NCBI GenBank assembly: GCA_016199065.1
Contig: JACQHK010000033.1
Coordinates: 1 to 41,485, forward strand
From: Candidatus Microgenomates bacterium
Lineage (GTDB): Bacteria > Patescibacteriota > Microgenomatia > JACPZF01
Direction: 5' to 3'
DNA: 41,485 bases
This document shows, one piece after another, positions 35,953 through 41,485 of this stretch. A program made the position numbers and the translations under genes. The first letter of the stretch is position 1. Each line of letters begins with the position of its first letter. The notes beneath the pieces were generated by a model. That model was not told where the DNA came from. It did no database searches and worked only from the letters and a program-made list of their open reading frames with translations.

Positions 35953-36702
35953 ATGATTCATCTTTCCGTAATTGTACCTTGTTATAACGAACAAGAAAAT
36001 TTACAAAAAGGATCCTTGTTTCGTATCAATGATTATTTAACCAAGGCAAATTATACATGGGAAGTGATTATTGTTGATGATGGTTCTACCGATGCCAGCA
36101 GGGAACAGATCGAAAAATTTATTTCTGTCCACCGGGGTTTTCGCTTAGTTAAAAATAGTCATCAGGGAAAGGCACAAGCGGTAATTACCGGGGTAAATTT
36201 AGCCCAAGGCCAATTAGTTCTTTTTCAGGATTTAGATCAGGCCACGCCGATTGAGGAAGTGGAAAAACTATTACCTTTTATTGAAAAAGGATATTCGGTG
36301 GTGATTGGATCAAGAAACACCAGACGGGAAGGATCACCTTTTTTGCGGCTATTAATGTCTCGCGGCTTTATGCTATTAAGGACTTTTATTTTAGGTTTAG
36401 GCGAAATTAGAGATACACAATGTGGATTTAAATTATTCACCAAAGAAGCGGTGAAGGAGATTTTTCCCAAACTCCGTCTGTATCTTCCCCAAAATGGCCA
36501 AGTGCACGGACCAATGGTAACGGCGGGGTTTGACGTAGAAGTGCTATATTTAGCAAAAAAATTTAGATTTAAAATTAAAGAGGTTCCCGTTTTTTGGCAT
36601 TATGTAGAAACCAGGCGGGTAAATCCGGTTACCGAGTCAATCAATGGTTTATTAGATATGTTGAAGCTAAAAGTTAATAACCTAAAAGGATATTACAGCT
36701 AA
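35953..36702 (+). CDS. GT2 dolichyl/polyprenyl-phosphate glucosyl/mannosyltransferase-like
   Basis: 249 aa; LSVIVPCYNEQENLQKG, VIIVDDGSTDASREQIE, LFQDLDQATPIEEV, RDTQCGFKLF. Confidence 0.88.
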   Translation: MIHLSVIVPCYNEQENLQKGSLFRINDYLTKANYTWEVIIVDDGSTDASREQIEKFISVHRGFRLVKNSHQGKAQAVITGVNLAQGQLVLFQDLDQATPIEEVEKLLPFIEKGYSVVIGSRNTRREGSPFLRLLMSRGFMLLRTFILGLGEIRDTQCGFKLFTKEAVKEIFPKLRLYLPQNGQVHGPMVTAGFDVEVLYLAKKFRFKIKEVPVFWHYVETRRVNPVTESINGLLDMLKLKVNNLKGYYS

Positions 36703-37856
36703 TGAAAAAGTCATATTTAATTTTATGGACTATTAATTTGTTGGGTTGGTTTTTTTATTCTTTTACTCAGATCGATCTTAATTTAACTTTGACCAGAGTT
36801 CCTTTTTTAAACAGCTTGTTCAAAAGTTTTCAATATATCGGGTATTTTCAGCGACCACTGTCAACCTATCTTTTTCTTTTTCTACTTTTCTTTAGCCTTA
36901 TTTTATATCTCTTGTGGTTAAGAGAGTTTAAGAAACAAGGTTTATCCCGAAAGCATTTTTGGCAACTGATAATTCTTTCTGCCCTTTTATTACTTTTTTC
37001 TTATCCAGCCTTTTCGTACGATCTTTTCAATTACATGTTTGATGCTAAGACGATCATTGTGTACCATGCTAATCCTTGGGTAAATAAACCCCTTGATTTT
37101 ATCGGTGATCCCTGGTTGTCTTTTATGCATTGGACTCATCGTCCCAGCGTCTATCCGCCGGGTTGGATTTTCCTCTCACTTCCTTTTTATGTCGCAGGCT
37201 TTAATTATTTTCTGGCCATTCTTTTCAGTTTTAAAATACTGATGACTCTTGGTTATTTAGGAAGCGTGTATTTTCTGGAGAAAATATTATCCTGGCAAAA
37301 AAATAAGGAGAAATATTTTCATTTGGCTGTTTTTGCCTTAAATCCGGCGATCTTATTAGAGTCTTTAGTAAGTGCACATAACGATATAGTTATGATGTTC
37401 TTTGTTATTTTAGCTATTTGGTATTTATCTCAAAAAAAATATTGGTTTTCCTTTGGGCACTTAATTTTTTCTGCGCTGATTAAATATCTTGGGTTTTTTT
37501 TACTGCCCCTTTTTCTCTGGAAACTAAGAGCAAAAAAAGACTTGACTATTAAAGATTTTAGAATTGGTTTTTTGTTAATGACGGTTGCCTTCGTCTTTAT
37601 TATTTCCCGCATAGAAATTCAGCCTTGGTACTTAGTTTGGCTTTTACCTTTATTAATACTGGCCGACCTCAGGTTTCTTTATCCGATTTTCATAGCCTTA
37701 TCCATCGGCCTTTTGCTTCGTTACGCGCCGTTTTTGTTTTTGGGAAACTGGAACAACCCAGTTCCTGTTTATAAATTATGGTTGACGATGATACCACTGG
37801 TTTTAAGTATTCTCTACATATTTATTACTCAAAAGAAAACATGGTTAAAAAAGTAA
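36702..37856 (+). CDS. Multi-TM glycosyltransferase (GT87/mannosyltransferase-like)
   Basis: 384 aa; FSYDLFNYMFDAKTIIVYHANPWVNKP...RPSVYPPGWIFLSLP, LNPAILLESLVSAHNDIVMM. Confidence 0.75.
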   Translation: MKKSYLILWTINLLGWFFYSFTQIDLNLTLTRVPFLNSLFKSFQYIGYFQRPLSTYLFLFLLFFSLILYLLWLREFKKQGLSRKHFWQLIILSALLLLFSYPAFSYDLFNYMFDAKTIIVYHANPWVNKPLDFIGDPWLSFMHWTHRPSVYPPGWIFLSLPFYVAGFNYFLAILFSFKILMTLGYLGSVYFLEKILSWQKNKEKYFHLAVFALNPAILLESLVSAHNDIVMMFFVILAIWYLSQKKYWFSFGHLIFSALIKYLGFFLLPLFLWKLRAKKDLTIKDFRIGFLLMTVAFVFIISRIEIQPWYLVWLLPLLILADLRFLYPIFIALSIGLLLRYAPFLFLGNWNNPVPVYKLWLTMIPLVLSILYIFITQKKTWLKK

Positions 37857-39319
37857 CTAAGTCTAAATTACCGGTCGTTTTGTTTTTAATAATTTTAAGC
37901 GTCGCAGCTTTTTTGCGGATTTGGGGAACGGTTAATGGTAATTTTGCTTTTACCTACGATGTGGGCAGAGATTTTTTAGAAATACACAAACAGGTATTTT
38001 TACATGATTTTTCTTTACTTGGTCCTACCAGCGGACAGGGAGGAGTTTTCTATGGCCCCTGGTGGTATTGGTTAATGGCTGTCCCTTTTTTTCTTTTGGG
38101 CGGAAGTCCGACGGGAATGGTTTTGGTGATTGTCCTGAGTGGCTTGTTGGCTGTTACCGTTGCCTTTTTTTGGGGAAGGAGATGGGAAAACGACAACTTT
38201 GCCTTAATCATGGCCGGAATCTTAGGTTTCTCACCCTTTTTTATTGGTGCCACGAGCCAGTTTTGGAATCCGAATTTATTAATACTGGTGACTCTTTTGG
38301 TTTTAGTTCTGCTTTCCTTTGCTGAAAAATTAAATTTTAAACAACTTTTTATTTTCGGTTTCCTGTCGGCCTTAGCAATTGAACTGCAACTTTTCTTCGG
38401 TACGTTTCTTTTTCTGGGAGTTCTGGTTTGCCTGATTATCTTTCAGAGAAGAATTGTTTTTTCTAAAAGAATATTGGCCTTTTTTTTGGGCGCGTTGTTT
38501 ATTGAATTACCGCGAGTTATCTTTGAAATTAACCATGAGTTTTTGCAGACTACGGTTTTTTTCAATACTCTGGGCAAAAACGTTACTCAGCAATACGATT
38601 TGTCATTAAGGGCAAAAATTCTTCTCGAGTTCTTAAGTTCCGTATGGCCTGTATACAACCTGACAATGGTGTTTGTTTTTACGCTAATTGCCCTGACCGT
38701 TTTTGTTCTGATAATTAAGCGAGAAAAAGAGAGAGAAAAAAAGAACTTTTACTCACAAATAGGTTTGCTCTTAATAATGTATTTTGCAGCCACACTATTC
38801 TACAAAAAAGATTTTTGGAATTACTACCTTACGGGTTTGCCGGCGCTTCTGTTAATTCCGGTTTCGGCAGTTTTGTCCAAAGTGCTGCAGAAAGGAAAAA
38901 AATGGTCAATAGTAGGAGCTTTTCTTTTTACGATGTTGTTTTTGAAACCAGCAGATATTTTACAAAGCATTAAGGAACCCAAGTTTACGGGTGATGCGTC
39001 GGTTTATCGCAATCAGGTTGAGGTGGTTGATTATCTTTACCAACAGGCCAACGGGCAAAAATTTAACGTGACAGTCTATACGCCTCCTATCTATTCCTAC
39101 ACCTGGGATTATCTTTTCCTGTGGTACGGACAAAAAAAATACAAACAGGTGCCGGACCAGAAACCAACCGGCTTGCTTTTTTTAGTAATTGAACCTGACC
39201 CGGGTTATCCCGGAAGAATTACCGATTGGTTAAAAACGCGCCAGGGGGACGGAGCGATAAAAAAAGAAAAAGCCTTTCCGAGTGGTATAATAGTACAATC
39301 ACGATTTAGGTCTCTGTAA
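37841..39319 (+). CDS. GT39/PMT-like multi-TM glycosyltransferase
   Basis: Likely start ATG 37841 within ORF 37778-39319; AAFLRIWGTVNGNFAFTYDVGRDFLEIHKQV, multi-TM. Confidence 0.8.
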   Translation: MVKKVTKSKLPVVLFLIILSVAAFLRIWGTVNGNFAFTYDVGRDFLEIHKQVFLHDFSLLGPTSGQGGVFYGPWWYWLMAVPFFLLGGSPTGMVLVIVLSGLLAVTVAFFWGRRWENDNFALIMAGILGFSPFFIGATSQFWNPNLLILVTLLVLVLLSFAEKLNFKQLFIFGFLSALAIELQLFFGTFLFLGVLVCLIIFQRRIVFSKRILAFFLGALFIELPRVIFEINHEFLQTTVFFNTLGKNVTQQYDLSLRAKILLEFLSSVWPVYNLTMVFVFTLIALTVFVLIIKREKEREKKNFYSQIGLLLIMYFAATLFYKKDFWNYYLTGLPALLLIPVSAVLSKVLQKGKKWSIVGAFLFTMLFLKPADILQSIKEPKFTGDASVYRNQVEVVDYLYQQANGQKFNVTVYTPPIYSYTWDYLFLWYGQKKYKQVPDQKPTGLLFLVIEPDPGYPGRITDWLKTRQGDGAIKKEKAFPSGIIVQSRFRSL

Positions 39320-39323
39320 TAAG

Positions 39324-40835
39324 ATGAAATTCCTTAAAAGATATAAATTTTTGTGGCTGTTAGGAGTACTTTCTTTATTAGTCTACCTTTTCACGCGCCT
39401 CGTTAATCTTACAGCCTTGCCGATTTTTACCGACGAGGCAATTTACCTGCGTTGGGCCCAAATTGCCAAAAATGATGCTAATTGGCGTTTTATTTCTTTG
39501 ACCGATGGCAAACAACCTCTTTTTGTCTGGTTAAGCATGGTGGCCATGAAGGTGATTGATGATCCTTTATTTGCTGGCAGGTTAGTTTCGGTTCTGACCG
39601 GATTAATCGGCATGATATCAATTTATTTACTGTCAAAAGAGCTATTTAAAAGAGAAATAATTGCCTGGTTTAGTGTTTTATTATTTTTGTTATCACCTTT
39701 TTCTTTATTTTACCAACGCTTAGCCCTCATGGATGGTCTGTTGGGCTCGGTTGTCTTACTGACACTGTATCTGGAAGTATTATTAGTAAGGACTTTGCGT
39801 TTGGATGTGGCGATGTTGTTGGGTATGGCGATGGGAGCCTCGATCCTGACAAAGACCTCGGGTTTTTTTACTTTATATCTTCTACCTTTTTCTCTCCTGC
39901 TTTTTGATTTCCAGCAGAAAACAAAAAGCAAAAAATTTCTCCTGTGGATTGCCTTGGTTGTCATAAGCGCGGTTATGTCGCAAATAATTTATTCGGTTTT
40001 GCGTCTTTCACCCCTTTTTCATATGATTGCCCAAAAGGATACAACCTTCGTCTATCCGGTAAGAGAATGGTTAACACACCCTTTCACTTTTTTTGTGGGA
40101 AACTTCCGGGGACTGTTCGAATGGTTAATACTCTATTCGACCTGGCCAGTTATTATACTTCTCATCCTGGCCTTATTTTTTTCCTTCCGTAGGTATTTTC
40201 GAGAGAGATGGTTGCTGTTTGTTTGGTTTGCTTTCCCTTTTCTTTTGCTGGCTCTTTTTGGCAAGGTTCTTTATCCACGTTTTATAGCCTTTATGGTTTT
40301 GCCGCTTTTGATTTTAGCATCTTCCTTTTTTTGGGAAATCACTCAAAAAATAAGAAGCTTTAAATTTTTAACGGTCTTAACCTTTTTCCTGGTGCTGCCG
40401 CTGATAATTTTTGACTATCAGATTCTTTTTGACATAACCCATGCGCCCTTAACAACTATTGATCGCGGCCAGTACGTTAATGACTGGCCAGCGGGTTGGG
40501 GTGTCAAAGAAACCGTGGAATATCTTAAGCCAATAGCCAAGAAAGAAAAAATCGCTATTTATACTGATGGTACGTTCGGACTTTTGCCTTACGCAGTTGA
40601 GTTGTACATGGTTTATGATCCTAACGTTACAATTGTCGGTGTTTGGCCGGTGCCGGAACAAATCCCGCCTGAAATTCTTAAGACAAGCCGGGAAAAACCT
40701 ACTTTCTTTGTTTTAAATCAGGTTAAAACCATTCCGTCGGGATGGCCGTTTAAGGAGCTGGGCAAATGGCAAAAGGGAACTAACGATCAAAGTTTTTTGC
40801 GTTTGTTCCAAATTATTCCTGCTGAAAATTTGTGA
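39324..40835 (+). CDS. GT39/PMT-like multi-TM glycosyltransferase
   Basis: 503 aa; VYLFTRLVNLTALPIFTDEAIYLRWAQIAKND, RFISLTDGKQPLFVWLSMVAMKV. Confidence 0.85.
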   Translation: MKFLKRYKFLWLLGVLSLLVYLFTRLVNLTALPIFTDEAIYLRWAQIAKNDANWRFISLTDGKQPLFVWLSMVAMKVIDDPLFAGRLVSVLTGLIGMISIYLLSKELFKREIIAWFSVLLFLLSPFSLFYQRLALMDGLLGSVVLLTLYLEVLLVRTLRLDVAMLLGMAMGASILTKTSGFFTLYLLPFSLLLFDFQQKTKSKKFLLWIALVVISAVMSQIIYSVLRLSPLFHMIAQKDTTFVYPVREWLTHPFTFFVGNFRGLFEWLILYSTWPVIILLILALFFSFRRYFRERWLLFVWFAFPFLLLALFGKVLYPRFIAFMVLPLLILASSFFWEITQKIRSFKFLTVLTFFLVLPLIIFDYQILFDITHAPLTTIDRGQYVNDWPAGWGVKETVEYLKPIAKKEKIAIYTDGTFGLLPYAVELYMVYDPNVTIVGVWPVPEQIPPEILKTSREKPTFFVLNQVKTIPSGWPFKELGKWQKGTNDQSFLRLFQIIPAENL

Positions 40836-40836
40836 T

Positions 40837-41485
40837 ATGGCACAAAATAATCTCCGTCAATCCCTCGTGTATTTACTGCTGTCGGGAATTTTTCTAATCG
40901 CCTTTTTGGTACGGGTGATCAACTTGGCAAATTTTCCGGTCGGATTTCACAACGACGAGGTTTCCATAGGATATAGCGCATACTCTTTATTGCAGACAGG
41001 AAAAGATAGAAGCGGCGAAATGTTACCTTTGTCAATCGATCAGTTTGGTGATTTCAGACCGGCGGGTTATTTTTATTTAGCAGCGGTCTCGGAAAAAGTT
41101 TTCGGAGTTAACGAATTTGCCGTAAGATTTCCCGCCGCATTATTTGGTTCACTGTTAATTTTTGCCGGTTATCAATTGGCTCTTGTTCTTTTCAAAAATA
41201 AACCGATCGCCCTGCTTTTTGCTTTAAACGTTGCCCTAAATCCTTGGCTTATAATAGTTTCCCGCTCGTCCTCGGAAAGTATAGTTAGCCTTTTTTTGGG
41301 CACACTGGGGATAATTTTCTGGCTTAATGGATTAGAGAATAAAAAAATAAAACAAATTGTCCTAGCCTGCATTATGTTTACAGGTAGTTTTTTATTTTAT
41401 CATTCCGCACGTTTATTCGTGCCTTTGTTTTTAGTTTCGTTATTGGCGCTGACCTTTTTTCAAACAACAATAAAAAATAAAAAAA
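40837..41485 (+). CDS. Partial GT39/PMT-like multi-TM glycosyltransferase (runs off window end)
   Basis: Open frame from ATG 40837: MAQNNLRQSLVYLLLSGIFLIAFLVRVINLANFPVGFHNDEVSIGYSAYSLLQTGKDRSGEMLPLSIDQFGDFRPAGYFYLAA...; not in the ORF track because it has no stop in the window. Confidence 0.8.
   Translation, partial: MAQNNLRQSLVYLLLSGIFLIAFLVRVINLANFPVGFHNDEVSIGYSAYSLLQTGKDRSGEMLPLSIDQFGDFRPAGYFYLAAVSEKVFGVNEFAVRFPAALFGSLLIFAGYQLALVLFKNKPIALLFALNVALNPWLIIVSRSSSESIVSLFLGTLGIIFWLNGLENKKIKQIVLACIMFTGSFLFYHSARLFVPLFLVSLLALTFFQTTIKNKK

Noticed and set aside
38062-38325. Alternative-frame 87-aa ORF within the GT39 gene (also 33762-33974, 27683-27883, 39944-40192)
   Set aside because: Same-strand alternative frames inside strongly supported genes.
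1-41485. CRISPR arrays, tRNA or rRNA genes
   Set aside because: No regularly spaced identical repeats with unique spacers, no cloverleaf with T-loop GGTTCRANNCC, and no rRNA-like segments were recognised by reading; a tRNAscan/Infernal run would be needed to be certain.
1-41485. Alternative genetic code (UGA recoding)
   Set aside because: An intact RF2 gene is present and several genes end cleanly at TGA (e.g. FtsX, galE, lexA-region genes), so standard UGA stop usage is supported.

Overview
AT-rich, gene-dense 41.5 kb chromosomal segment. Gene content and style suggest a Candidate Phyla Radiation / Microgenomates-like bacterium, but this is inferred and no marker phylogeny was run. No rRNA, tRNA, CRISPR array, phage or transposase gene was recognised. 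Left part (0-16 kb): an SOS-like lexA / small ORF / Y-family polymerase operon with a palindromic operator, a NRAMP-family transporter, prfB (RF2), an ftsE-ftsX-M23 hydrolase cluster, and tsaE-tsaC-tsaB (t6A). Middle (15.5-27 kb): nucleotide-sugar genes, methyltransferases, and several exported proteins with Thr/Pro-rich linkers (lamin-tail-like, LamG-like and CAP-domain proteins). Right part (27-41.5 kb): a long surface-glycan / glycoprotein locus with rfbA, rfbB, ugd, rmd, gmd, uxs, a Dpm1-GtrA fusion, and a series of GT39/PMT-like multi-TM glycosyltransferases running off the window end. Most notable observations: (i) the M23/LytM domain downstream of ftsEX has its conserved blocks in circularly permuted order; (ii) a dispersed intergenic inverted-repeat element occurs in four copies, with compensatory base changes that support a conserved hairpin; (iii) the lexA-x-polY cassette has a perfect 7-4-7 palindrome upstream; (iv) a small gene is interrupted by an in-frame TAG just after a leaderless-type promoter; (v) a hairpin may sequester the Shine-Dalgarno of the NRAMP gene.
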